The position numbers and the translations under genes are program-made. A stretch of 64,000 nt of DNA. Source: Ralstonia sp. UNC404CL21Col. Lineage in GTDB: Bacteria > Pseudomonadota > Gammaproteobacteria > Burkholderiales > Burkholderiaceae. Positions within the stretch are counted from its first letter, which is position 1; each line of letters opens with the position of its first letter. Below the pieces are notes generated by a model. That model saw only the letters and a list, made by a program, of their open reading frames with translations, was not told where the DNA came from and made no database searches. Below, one piece after another: positions 16,884-25,594 of this stretch. The stretch covers positions 1,550,001 to 1,614,000 of the forward strand of contig NZ_JIBE01000003.1 in assembly GCF_000620465.1 (NCBI RefSeq). Reading direction: 5' to 3'.

Positions 16884-17498
16884 ATGTCCCACACGCTGAA
16901 AACCGTTGCCGACCTCGAAGCCGTGTATGGCGCGCCGAACCCGCGTTCGCTGCTCAAAGAGATCGACCACCTGAACGCCGACTACCGCGCCTTCGTGGAG
17001 GCTTCGCCGTTTATCGTGCTGTCGTCCGTGGGTGTCGGCGGCACCGATGCCTCGCCCAAGGGCGATGCGCCGGGCTTCGTCCGCATCCTGAACGAACGGC
17101 TGCTGGCGATTCCCGACCGGCCCGGCAACAACCGCATCGACAACCTGCGCAATATCGTCGAAGACGGGCGCGTGTCGGTGCTCTTCATCGTGCCGGGCGT
17201 GGGCGAGACCTTGCGCGTGAATGGCACGGCGACCATCTCGGCCGATCCGGAATTGCTCGCGTCATTTGCGGTGCAGGGGAAGCTGCCGCGCAGCGTGATC
17301 CTCGTACAGGTGCAGACGGTGTACTTCCATTGCTCGAAGGCGCTGGTGCGCTCAAAGCTGTGGGAACGCGGCGCGCAGGAAACCAAGCCGGCCGTGCCCA
17401 CCGCGGGCAAGATCCTGCAGCACATCAGCGGTGGTACGTTTGATGGAGAGGCCTACGATCGCGAGTTGCCGGAGCGGCTGAAGACCACGCTGTACTGA
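16884..17498 (+). CDS. FMN-binding pyridoxamine 5'-phosphate oxidase-like protein
   Basis: A 204-residue split-barrel flavoprotein. Features are FIVLSSVGVGGTDASPKGD (the strand-turn that begins the barrel), FVRILNERLLAIPDRPGNNRIDNLRNI (the FMN phosphate-contacting stretch), VSVLFIVPGVGETLRVNGTATI and VYFHCSKALVRSKLW near the C-terminus. This matches the MSMEG_1061-like branch, not PdxH itself, so the substrate is unknown. It is 17 bp after the cyclo-ligase stop and probably shares its transcript. Confidence 0.86.
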   Translation: MSHTLKTVADLEAVYGAPNPRSLLKEIDHLNADYRAFVEASPFIVLSSVGVGGTDASPKGDAPGFVRILNERLLAIPDRPGNNRIDNLRNIVEDGRVSVLFIVPGVGETLRVNGTATISADPELLASFAVQGKLPRSVILVQVQTVYFHCSKALVRSKLWERGAQETKPAVPTAGKILQHISGGTFDGEAYDRELPERLKTTLY

Positions 17499-17502
17499 GC
17501 GT

Positions 17503-17961
17503 TCAGCGCTTGGCTGTCTTTTTTGCGGCGACCGTCTTGGTCGCCGTTGTCTTTGTTGCCTTGGTAGCTTTCGCCGTCTTTGCCGTGGCGCGCTTCGGCT
17601 TGGCGGCCTTGGCATTGGCGTCACGCAGCGCGGCTTCAATGGCCAGCCGCACCCAGTCGCGCAATGGCTGCCCACCGTCGAGCGCCTCTGCCGGCGTGCT
17701 CAGGTAGCCCGTCATGCTGATGGTGCGGCCGTTGCGCTCGTAACTGAACGACGTGCATTTTTCAGCGAGAAAACGTTCGCGCGTGAGGTCGTCCACGCGC
17801 AGGTAAGACGTGCCGCGCAGCACCAGCGCAAACACGATGTCGTCGTAATACAGCGCCGCGCCGCTGAACATCCGGCGCGCGCGGATCTCGCCGATCTGCG
17901 CCGCCAGCGGCCGGAGTTCGTCAAGCAACCAGGCGATCAGCGGATCGGGTGCGGCGGCCAT
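17503..17961 (-). CDS. TfoX N-terminal domain protein with lysine-rich tail
   Basis: A 152-residue protein. Residues 5-105 form a TfoX_N domain (RARRMFSGAALYYDDIVFALV, LRVDDLTRERFLAEKC). Residues about 120-152 are an Ala/Lys/Thr-rich repetitive tail of the AKxAKAT kind, like the tails of bacterial H1-like histones. The TfoX_C domain of full competence regulators is absent. The tail suggests non-specific nucleic-acid binding, which is inference. ATG at 17961 is preceded by aaaggag at good spacing. It ends only 4 bp from the convergent flavoprotein gene. Confidence 0.82.
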   Translation of the reverse strand: MAAAPDPLIAWLLDELRPLAAQIGEIRARRMFSGAALYYDDIVFALVLRGTSYLRVDDLTRERFLAEKCTSFSYERNGRTISMTGYLSTPAEALDGGQPLRDWVRLAIEAALRDANAKAAKPKRATAKTAKATKATKTTATKTVAAKKTAKR

Positions 17962-17990
17962 GACGATCTCCTTTGCTGTGCGCGTTCTCT

Positions 17991-18821
17991 TTACAGGCCC
18001 AGTCGCTGCCAGATCGCCCGCGTGGAGCCGGCGGCGTTCAGCGTGTAGAAGTGCAGGCCCGGCGCGCCGCCTTGCAGCAGGCGGTCGCACATGGCCGTCA
18101 CCACGTCCAGGCCGAACGCGCGGATCGATTCACGATCGTCGCCAAAGCCTTCGAGGCGCTTGGCGATCCAGCGCGGCACTTCCGCACCGCACATCTCGGA
18201 AAAGCGCATCAGCTGCGACGAATTCGTGATCGGCATGATGCCGGGCACGATGGGCACTTCCACGCCGAGCTTGCGTGCGTCGTCGACGAACTGGAAATAC
18301 GCGTCGGCGTTGAAGAAGTATTGCGTGATGGCGGAGTCCGCACCCGCCTTGACCTTGCGGGCGAAGTTCTCCAGATCGTGCCGGGCGGAGCGCGACTGCG
18401 GGTGGTATTCCGGATACGCCGCCACTTCGATGTGGAACGCCTCGCCGGTTTCCTGGCGGATGAACTCGACCAGCTCGTTGGCGAAGCGGAATTCACCGAT
18501 CTCGCCCATGCCCGACGGCATGTCGCCGCGCAGCGCGACGATGCGGCGGATGCCGTGTTCGCGATACGTATTGAGAATGCCGCGGATGCTCTCGCGCGAC
18601 GAGCCCACACACGACAGGTGCGGCGCCGCTTCGATGCCTTCGCGCTGGATTTCCACCACAGCGTCGAGCGTGCCCTGTTGCGTGGTGCCGCCCGCGCCGA
18701 ACGTCACGGAGATGAAGCGCGGCTTGAGCGGCGAGAGTTGCGCGCGCGTGTTGCGCAGCTTCTCGGCGCCTTCCGCCGTCTTGGGCGGGAAGAATTCGAA
18801 ACTGAATTGACGGTCTTGCAT
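17991..18821 (-). CDS. metF: 5,10-methylenetetrahydrofolate reductase
   Basis: A 276-residue FAD-dependent TIM-barrel enzyme that makes 5-methyl-THF for methionine synthesis. It starts QFSFEFFPPKTAEGAEKL, with the catalytic Glu of FEFFPP. Also visible are FISVTFGAGGTT, HLSCVG, GIRRIVALRGDMP, ITQYFFNADAYFQFVD and PIVPGIMPITN. The length (about 275-300 in bacteria) is normal. It is downstream of ahcY and the holin-like gene on the same strand, an arrangement that puts homocysteine remethylation under the same SAH-sensing leader if they are cotranscribed. Confidence 0.96.
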   Translation of the reverse strand: MQDRQFSFEFFPPKTAEGAEKLRNTRAQLSPLKPRFISVTFGAGGTTQQGTLDAVVEIQREGIEAAPHLSCVGSSRESIRGILNTYREHGIRRIVALRGDMPSGMGEIGEFRFANELVEFIRQETGEAFHIEVAAYPEYHPQSRSARHDLENFARKVKAGADSAITQYFFNADAYFQFVDDARKLGVEVPIVPGIMPITNSSQLMRFSEMCGAEVPRWIAKRLEGFGDDRESIRAFGLDVVTAMCDRLLQGGAPGLHFYTLNAAGSTRAIWQRLGL

Positions 18822-18831
18822 GACAGAAACC

Positions 18832-19176
18832 TTAAGCCTCGCGCAGCAACAGGCTCGAGAGCAGCCACGAGATCACGCTGTACAGGATGGAGCCCAGCAG
18901 CGCGGCGCCAAAGCTGGCCACCTGAAAGCCCGCCAGCAGGTTGCCGACAAACAGGAACAGCAGCGCGTTGATGATGAAGATGAACAGCCCGAGCGTGAGC
19001 AGCGTCACCGGCAGGGTGAGGATCACCAGGATCGGGCGGATCAGCGTGTTGACCAGACCCAGCACGAGCGCCGCGATCAGCGCGGAGCCGAAGCCGTTGA
19101 CGTGGATGCCTTTGAGCAGATAGGCGACAAGAAGCAACGCCAGCGCGTTGATGACCCAGACAGCGAGCAGTCTCAT
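18832..19176 (-). CDS. Phage holin family 4-like small membrane protein
   Basis: A 114-residue, highly hydrophobic protein with about four membrane helices (residues 5-22, 28-50, 55-78, 88-108). NTLIRPILVILTLPVTLLTLGLF matches the PF04020 family, often labelled phage holin 4 although most members are chromosomal. Its role is unknown. In this bacterial group the gene is commonly wedged between ahcY and metF, which suggests operon membership and not a phage origin. It is 10 bp from metF and 55 bp after ahcY. Confidence 0.85.
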   Translation of the reverse strand: MRLLAVWVINALALLLVAYLLKGIHVNGFGSALIAALVLGLVNTLIRPILVILTLPVTLLTLGLFIFIINALLFLFVGNLLAGFQVASFGAALLGSILYSVISWLLSSLLLREA

Positions 19177-19231
19177 GGAGGAGTCCTCGGTTGGAGAGCC
19201 GGCGGCGGGGAATGCCGCCGGCAGGTACGGC

Positions 19232-20656
<1,425 letters not shown>

Positions 20657-20767
20657 TGGATCACTCCGGAAAAGATGGGTGACCGCACGCGGGGAGATGA
20701 CCACTGAGACGGGGCCCATGCTGGGGCCCCGGATAGATGCGTTCTCGCCATCGTGTCAGCCACGATA

Positions 20768-20838
20768 CTGCGAGCGCCGTTTGAACTTCCGAGCCTGGCG
20801 GTTGGGCAGTGCCCACCCGTTGCAACGCTCCTCGGAAT
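20768..20838 (-). promoter_or_regulatory. SAH riboswitch upstream of ahcY
   Basis: Read on the minus strand, the element starts ccgaggagcgttgca at 20835. It continues to gccaggctcgg (P1 closes ccgag with ctcgg, 20789-20793) and then to a 3' ggcgctcgc (20770-20778). The cgctc there can pair with gagcg of the first strand to make the pseudoknot. GAGGAGCGyUGC, the GCCAGGCUCGG block and the pseudoknot are the hallmarks of the SAH aptamer known upstream of ahcY in this group. The class normally activates expression when SAH binds. Confidence 0.95.
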
Positions 20839-20845
20839 GGGCTGG

Positions 20846-20851
20846 ATTGTA
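20846..20851 (-). promoter_or_regulatory. -10 box of the ahcY promoter
   Basis: TACAAT on the minus strand; transcription would start about 8-11 nt before the first paired base of the riboswitch. No convincing -35 is visible. Confidence 0.55.
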
Positions 20852-21047
20852 GCGGATTCTTGCGACAGAGCACCGAGGAAAAGAACAAGCGGGCATCAGC
20901 GTCATGAACGCCGCCTTCAGCCGTGAAGCATCGATCACTCAAGCGGCGTCGGGGGTGAGCGGACGGGAGCCCGAGGCCGTCGGCAGAATCCAAGGCGTGA
21001 TGCGGCATTTGGCAAAACATGACAGCGGGGCACGTCGATCCCATCGC

Positions 21048-21053
21048 TATAAT
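21048..21053 (+). promoter_or_regulatory. -10 box of c4-like cassette 1
   Basis: Perfect TATAAT about 8 bp before the first hairpin of the RNA. No clear -35 is present at 16-18 bp. The equivalent TATAAT occurs at the same place in cassette 2. Confidence 0.6.
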
Positions 21054-21059
21054 TCCGAC

Positions 21060-21252
21060 CGTTACCGCCTTCGCGGTGACCGGGTTTAGCAGCCCATCCA
21101 GATACCTCAGACGGACAGCCGCCTCCGCGCGGCGTTTTCATGTCCGGTGCTTGCGCACGCCTATGCTTTTTTGCGGCGGGCCGGGCGGTGAGACCTTCGG
21201 GTCTGCCGGTTTCCTGAGGTACCGGTCTGCTAACGCCGTCGTCAGGCCCGCC
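21060..21252 (+). ncRNA. c4-type antisense RNA, cassette 1
   Basis: Structured RNA resembling the c4 antisense RNA of phages P1/P7. In order: hairpin 21061-21080; site A1 gtttagcag (21084-21092); site B1 tacctcag (21103-21110); hairpin cggaca/tgtccg (21112-21146) enclosing gccgc/gcggc; hairpin gtgc/gcac (21147-21158). Long-range helix ggcgggcc (21175-21182) with ggcccgcc (21245-21252) closes a domain. That domain holds agacc-ttcg-ggtct (21191-21204), a ccggt/accgg hairpin whose loop presents B' ctgaggta (21214-21221), and A' ctgctaac (21227-21234). A' and B' can pair with A1/B1 or with A2/B2 in front of the leader peptide. Family assignment is by architecture and remembered c4 features; not run against any model. 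Confidence 0.8.
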
Positions 21253-21258
21253 ACCCTC

Positions 21259-21301
21259 GTTTAGCAGCGAGAGTTCGGGCTTCCTTCAATACCTCAGGAG
21301 G
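21259..21301 (+). promoter_or_regulatory. Antisense target sites A2/B2 over the leader Shine-Dalgarno, cassette 1
   Basis: A2 gtttagcag (21259-21267) sits in the loop of a ctcg/cgag hairpin. B2 tacctcag (21290-21297) runs into the ribosome site aggagg (21296-21301). Both match A1/B1 exactly and are complementary to A'/B' of the RNA just upstream. Pairing would hide the ribosome site of the leader peptide. Confidence 0.78.
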
Positions 21302-21306
21302 CCACA

Positions 21307-21408
21307 TTGGCTACCGCACTCAGCGAGCATCGCCCCGCGTCTTACCCTTCCCCGCCCCCATGGCGCCGCATGCTTCCCACACAACCGGGAGGTGCCGCAT
21401 GTCTTTGA
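21307..21408 (+). CDS. 33-codon leader peptide, cassette 1
   Basis: Short frame starting TTG, 5 bp after aggagg, encoding MATALSEHRPASYPSPPPW and continuing through RRMLPTQPGGAACL. The same frame with ATG start exists in cassette 2 and differs at only a few residues, which supports real translation. Its TGA (21406-21408) lies inside the next gene, whose ATG is at 21399, so the two would be translationally coupled. By position it corresponds to the orfX that c4 represses in P1. The peptide itself may have no function beyond coupling. TTG here reflects an extra T compared with the ATG of the other copy. Confidence 0.7.
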   Translation: MATALSEHRPASYPSPPPWRRMLPTQPGGAACL

Positions 21409-21683
21409 CCAAAAACCGCCTCTACCTCGACGGTGCAGTCTCGGCGCGCGCGTTTCTGTGCCGCACGCGGTCCGACATGCAGACCCATCGCCACCGGCGA
21501 CTGGGCATGCTGCGCGAGCAGCTCACGTACTTCTCGGAACACGCGTATCCGCCGGCATTCGTGAAGGGCTTTGTCGATGCCATCGATGCGTACCTGTCGA
21601 TGTCGCTCGGGGGGAGCGACGTGGACCCGCGCACGTGGGAGGTTTTGGCCGCCATCGAGCGGCGGCAGGTCTCCGCCGCATAA
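21399..21683 (+). CDS. 94-residue protein of c4-like cassette 1, unknown function
   Basis: I do not recognise this protein. It starts MSLTKNRLYLDGAVSARAFL and is predicted soluble with mixed helices. REQLTYFSEHAYPPAFVKGF and a C-terminal DPRTWEVLAAIERRQVSAA follow. ATG at 21399 is preceded by gggaggt and overlaps the leader-peptide stop. A second copy (52666-52950) is identical at 82 of 94 positions, with 9 of the 12 differences packed between residues 24 and 37. Its position corresponds to the phage icd/ant genes controlled by c4, but it does not resemble what I know of those proteins. Confidence 0.75.
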   Translation: MSLTKNRLYLDGAVSARAFLCRTRSDMQTHRHRRLGMLREQLTYFSEHAYPPAFVKGFVDAIDAYLSMSLGGSDVDPRTWEVLAAIERRQVSAA

Positions 21684-21698
21684 CCAACAGCAAGACCT

Positions 21699-21720
21699 AT
21701 CCCCGGGGCGGGCCGGGGAT
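21699..21720 (+). terminator. Hairpin closing cassette 1
   Basis: 8-bp stem atccccgg/ccggggat with a 6-nt loop, 15 bp after the stop codon. A similar hairpin follows cassette 2. There is no T run, so it may be a processing or Rho-assisted 3' end rather than an intrinsic terminator. Confidence 0.5.
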
Positions 21721-21779
21721 CGGCAACGCAATCAACGAGACGCCCATCGTCTCTCGCGCGTACCGGCGCACACGCGGCA

Positions 21780-21797
21780 GTGTCAAGGCGCTGTCAC
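21780..21797 (+). promoter_or_regulatory. Probable PHO box (PhoB site)
   Basis: Direct repeat GTGTCAA-ggcg-CTGTCAC in the 7-4-7 pattern of PhoB sites (CTGTCAT N4 CTGTCAT), 98 bp before the first phosphatase gene. It implies induction of the phosphatases under phosphate starvation. Confidence 0.6.
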
Positions 21798-21894
21798 ATT
21801 CCAACCTTGCGATCCGGTTAGCAAGTGGCGAAGCAGCATCACGGACCTGCAACACGCGGCCACCAAAGTCCGGGCATCGTTCAGGGAGCCAACG

Positions 21895-23352
21895 ATGCAC
21901 AACCATAAACTCACGAAGTACGCCGCCGCCGCGGCCGCTGCACTGGCCATGGCCGCGTGCGGCAGCGACGGCACGTCCGCCACCGGCAGCGCCACGCCGG
22001 ACACCACCCCGCCCAGCACCATGCCTGCCAAGAACGTCGTGTTCTTCCTGGGCGACGGCATGGGCCTGACCACCATGACCGCCGCGCGCATCTACAAGGT
22101 GGGCGAAGACGGCGAACTGACCATGGACACGCTGCCGGAAACCGGCTTCGTGCGCACCTTCTCGAACAACGCGCAGGTGACCGACTCCGCGCCGTCGATG
22201 TCGGCCTACATGACCGGCGTGAAGATGAACAACGAGGTCATCTCGATGTCGCCGGACACGATGGCCTATGACGCGGGCGGCAAGGACTACATCTCGGGCG
22301 CCGACAGCACCTGCCCCAGCGGCAACGGCAAGCCCGTCACGACGCTGCTCGAACTGATGAAGGCCGCAGGCTACGGCACGGGCGTGGTCACCACCACGCG
22401 CATCACGCACGCCACGCCGGCCGCTACGTATTCGCACATCTGCCACCGCGACGGCGAGAACACCATCGCCGCGCAGCTCACGCCGGCCGGCAAGGGCTTC
22501 AACGCCGCGCTGGGCGATGGCGTGGATGTCGTCTTCGGCGGTGGCCGCAAGCACTTCCAGCCGACCACGGCAGGCGGCGCGCGCACCGACGGCCGCGACC
22601 TGATCGCCGAACTCAAGGCCGGCGGCTACCGCTATGCCAGCAACAAGGCCGAATTCGACACGCTGCAAGCCACCGACGGCAAGGTCGTCGGCCTGTTCAC
22701 CAGCAGCCACATGTCGTACGACCTGGATCGTGACCCGAGCAAGGAGCCGAGCCTGGGCGAGATGACCAACAAGGCCATCGACGTGCTGGCCGCCAAGAAG
22801 AAGGGCTTCTTCCTGATGGTGGAAGGCGGCCGCATCGACCACGCGCTGCACGAAACCACCGCCCGCAAGGCGCTGCAGGACACGGTGGCGTTCGACTCCG
22901 CCATCCGTGGCGCGATCGACAAGCTCAACACGATCGACCCGGGCCTGAAGAACACGCTGATCGTCGTGACGGCTGACCACGACCACACGCTGGTGCTCAA
23001 CGGCTACGCCAAGCGCACGGGCCCGACCAGCGACAGCAACCCCGGCGTGCTGGGCCTGCTGAAGAACTACGTGACCGGCGCCAACGCCACCGACACGGGC
23101 GGCAACCCGTTCACGATCATCGGCTTCGGCACCGGCGAGAACCGCCCGGCCACGCGCGGCGCACTGACGGATGTCGCCGTGTACGACAAGAGCTACCACC
23201 AGGAAGCCGTGATCCCGGTTGCACCGGGCGGCGAAACGCACGGCGGCACCGATGTCTTCATCGGCGCACGCGGCCTGGGCGCCGAGCGCTTTACCGGCAC
23301 GATGGACAACACCGAGGTCTTCGGCCTCATCAAGCAGGCCGTGGGTCTGTAA
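21895..23352 (+). CDS. PhoA-type alkaline phosphatase, lipoprotein form
   Basis: A 485-residue exported phosphomonoesterase that would release phosphate from organic esters in the periplasm. The N-terminus has a lipobox (LAMAACGSDG, Cys22), so it is probably a lipid-anchored form. The metal site begins KNVVFFLGDGMG, the nucleophile is Ser98 in TDSAPSMSAYMTG, and zinc/magnesium ligands lie in MVEGGRIDHALH, VVTADHDH and GGETHGGTD. ATG at 21895 follows agggagcc. It is preceded by a PHO box and followed after 17 bp by a close paralogue. Confidence 0.93.
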   Translation: MHNHKLTKYAAAAAAALAMAACGSDGTSATGSATPDTTPPSTMPAKNVVFFLGDGMGLTTMTAARIYKVGEDGELTMDTLPETGFVRTFSNNAQVTDSAPSMSAYMTGVKMNNEVISMSPDTMAYDAGGKDYISGADSTCPSGNGKPVTTLLELMKAAGYGTGVVTTTRITHATPAATYSHICHRDGENTIAAQLTPAGKGFNAALGDGVDVVFGGGRKHFQPTTAGGARTDGRDLIAELKAGGYRYASNKAEFDTLQATDGKVVGLFTSSHMSYDLDRDPSKEPSLGEMTNKAIDVLAAKKKGFFLMVEGGRIDHALHETTARKALQDTVAFDSAIRGAIDKLNTIDPGLKNTLIVVTADHDHTLVLNGYAKRTGPTSDSNPGVLGLLKNYVTGANATDTGGNPFTIIGFGTGENRPATRGALTDVAVYDKSYHQEAVIPVAPGGETHGGTDVFIGARGLGAERFTGTMDNTEVFGLIKQAVGL

Positions 23353-23369
23353 GAGGGAGAGGGCACATC

Positions 23370-24764
23370 ATGAACACGCAATCGAACCGTATCCTGCGCG
23401 CCACGCTGCTGGCGCTGGCAGCCGGTGCCTGCGCCCAAGCGCACGCCGCCGGTGAAGCCAAGAACGTGATCTTCTTCCTGGGCGACGGCATGGGCCCGAC
23501 CACCGTCACCGCCACGCGCATCTACAAGGTGGGAGAGGCCGGCCGCCTGACGATGGAATCGCTCAAGCGCACGGCACGCATCAAGACGTACTCCAACGAT
23601 GCGCAGACCACCGACAGCGCGCCGTCGATGTCGGCGTACATGACCGGCGTGAAGATGAACAATGAGGTCATCTCCATGTCGGCCGACACCAAGGCCAGCG
23701 ATGCCACCGGCAAGGGCTACGTGAGCGGTGCAGACAGCACGTGCCCCGCCAACAACGGCACGCCTGCCGTGACGCTGCTGGAGCTGGCCAAGGCTGCCGG
23801 CAAGTCGGTGGGCGCGGTGACGACCACGCGCGTCACGCACGCCACGCCGGCCGCCACGTACTCGCACATCTGCCACCGCGACGGTGAAAACCAGATCGCC
23901 GCGCAGGGCACACCGGGCAACGCGCTGTACAACGCCGCGCTCAAGGACGGCCTCGACGTGCTGCTCGGCGGCGGCCGCCGTCACTACCTGCCGCAAGGCA
24001 CGACGGGCAGCAAGCGCACCGACACGACCGACCTGACCGCGCAGTTCCAGACCGCCGGCTACAGCTACGTCACCACCGGCACGCAGCTCACCGCCATCAA
24101 TCCGGCCACGACGAACAAGCTGCTCGGCCTGTTCAACCTGGACCACATGAACTACGAGCTGGACCGCAAGAAGAACAACGTGGACGAGCCCAGCCTGGCC
24201 GACATGACCGAGAAGGCCATCCGCGTGCTGCAGAAGAACGGCAAGGGCTATTTCCTGATGGTGGAAGGCGGCCGCATCGACCACGCGCTGCACGGCACCA
24301 ACGCCAAGCGCGCACTGGAAGATGCCGGCGCATTCGACGAAGCCATCAAGCGCGCGCTGGGCACGGTGGACCTGTCGAACACGCTGATCGTCGTCACGGC
24401 CGACCACGACCACACGATGACGATCAACGGCTACCCGCACAAGGGCAATCCGATCCTGGGCCTGTCGACCGACATCAAGACCAAGCAGCCGCAACTGGCC
24501 GCCGACGGCCAGCCTTACACCACGCTGGTGTTCGGCAACGGCGGCACGCCGCGCAAGGCCACGCGCGACAACCTGGCCTCGGTCGATACGGCTGCAGACG
24601 ATTACCTGCAGGAAGTGGGGGTGCAGCTCGGCACGCCTGGTTCGGAAACGCACGGCGGCGGGGATGTGATGCTGTTCTCCTCTGGTCCGGGCAGCGCACC
24701 GCTGAAGGGCACGCTGGACAACACGAAAGTGTTCGGCGTGGTCAAGACGGCCATGGGCCTCTGA
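23370..24764 (+). CDS. PhoA-type alkaline phosphatase, secreted paralogue
   Basis: A 464-residue alkaline phosphatase with a classical signal peptide (about 1-26, cleaved after AQAHA). The active site repeats that of its neighbour: NVIFFLGDGMGPTTVTATRIYKV cannot be longer quoted, but LGDGMG, nucleophile Ser83 in TDSAPSMSAYMTG, FLMVEGGRIDHALHGT, VVTADHDH and GSETHGGGD are all intact. The two genes share long identical segments, so this is a tandem duplication followed by divergence of the export signal. The start follows gagggagagggcac. A strong terminator at 24784-24816 closes the pair. Confidence 0.93.
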   Translation: MNTQSNRILRATLLALAAGACAQAHAAGEAKNVIFFLGDGMGPTTVTATRIYKVGEAGRLTMESLKRTARIKTYSNDAQTTDSAPSMSAYMTGVKMNNEVISMSADTKASDATGKGYVSGADSTCPANNGTPAVTLLELAKAAGKSVGAVTTTRVTHATPAATYSHICHRDGENQIAAQGTPGNALYNAALKDGLDVLLGGGRRHYLPQGTTGSKRTDTTDLTAQFQTAGYSYVTTGTQLTAINPATTNKLLGLFNLDHMNYELDRKKNNVDEPSLADMTEKAIRVLQKNGKGYFLMVEGGRIDHALHGTNAKRALEDAGAFDEAIKRALGTVDLSNTLIVVTADHDHTMTINGYPHKGNPILGLSTDIKTKQPQLAADGQPYTTLVFGNGGTPRKATRDNLASVDTAADDYLQEVGVQLGTPGSETHGGGDVMLFSSGPGSAPLKGTLDNTKVFGVVKTAMGL

Positions 24765-24783
24765 TTCCTGCGTTTCCATTGAC

Positions 24784-24816
24784 GCGCATGCCGAGGCAAT
24801 CGGCATGCGCTTTTTT
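24784..24816 (+). terminator. Rho-independent terminator after the phosphatase pair
   Basis: 11-bp perfect stem gcgcatgccga/tcggcatgcgc with loop ggcaa, followed by T6. Confidence 0.95.
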
Positions 24817-24839
24817 CGTTTCAGCCTGACCGACTTCGT

Positions 24840-25535
24840 ATGACCCGATCTGCCCGCATTCTGTTTTCGTTCGCCTTCGCCGCCCTCGCTGCTACGGCAC
24901 AGGCCGCCGGCCCGGCTTCGTCCAACGCGCTGACCGCCTTGCGCGTCGAACACCAACTGTCGTCGCTCGGCACCGATGGCATCCAGCGCGACGTCCGCTT
25001 TGCCGAGCGCGTCTACCGCCAGGGCGACCGCGTCTGGATCGCCCGCGAACTGCCGCCCGCTTCGGCGCACGCCGAGCACGACCACGCCAACGCCCATGCC
25101 GGCCACAAGCACGCCGATACCGACACCGCCCCGCGCTGGATCGAACGCGACGCCAAGGGCGCGCTGACCGTGCGCGTGGTCAGCGAATCCCAGCAGAAAA
25201 ACTACGCCGTGGAACCGGCCGAATATTCCAACATCGGCTTCGACGGCTCGTGGGCGACGGCGTATCACTTGCTCGACCCAGCCGCACTCAAGGGCATGCG
25301 CGCCGAAGGCCCGGTGCGCAATGGCGTGCAGACCTACCGATCGACGCAGGGCGAGCGCACTGTCACCGTCGATTGGGACGTGGCCGGCCAATACCCGCGT
25401 CGCGTGGAATCGCGCAACGCCACCGGCACGCAACGCAAGCTCACGCGCGTGACGGCGTTGCCGGCCCCCGCCGCCGCGCCGTGGGAACGCGCCCAGCGCT
25501 ACGCCGCCGCCGATTACACCGACCTGATGGACTGA
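24840..25535 (+). CDS. Exported protein with histidine-rich insert, unknown
   Basis: I do not recognise this 231-residue protein. A signal peptide (about 1-22, cleavage after AQAA) precedes a domain with DVRFAERVYRQGDRVWIARELP. A His/Asp/Ala-rich loop at about residues 77-100 (HAEHDHANAHAGHKHADTD) follows, then YHLLDPAALKGMRAEG and a C-terminal LTRVTALPAP. The loop looks like a zinc or copper binding segment. The gene follows the phosphatases but beyond their terminator, so a shared role (for example metal supply to PhoA) is speculative. Confidence 0.75.
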   Translation: MTRSARILFSFAFAALAATAQAAGPASSNALTALRVEHQLSSLGTDGIQRDVRFAERVYRQGDRVWIARELPPASAHAEHDHANAHAGHKHADTDTAPRWIERDAKGALTVRVVSESQQKNYAVEPAEYSNIGFDGSWATAYHLLDPAALKGMRAEGPVRNGVQTYRSTQGERTVTVDWDVAGQYPRRVESRNATGTQRKLTRVTALPAPAAAPWERAQRYAAADYTDLMD

Positions 25536-25594
25536 CGCTTCGGTCGGTGCGGGATAGCGCTATAGTGCGAACACCCCCATACGTTCGCACCGAC

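Noticed and set aside
18832-19176. Holin-like gene as a sign of a prophage
   Set aside because: It sits between ahcY and metF as in related chromosomes, with no lysis or phage genes nearby.
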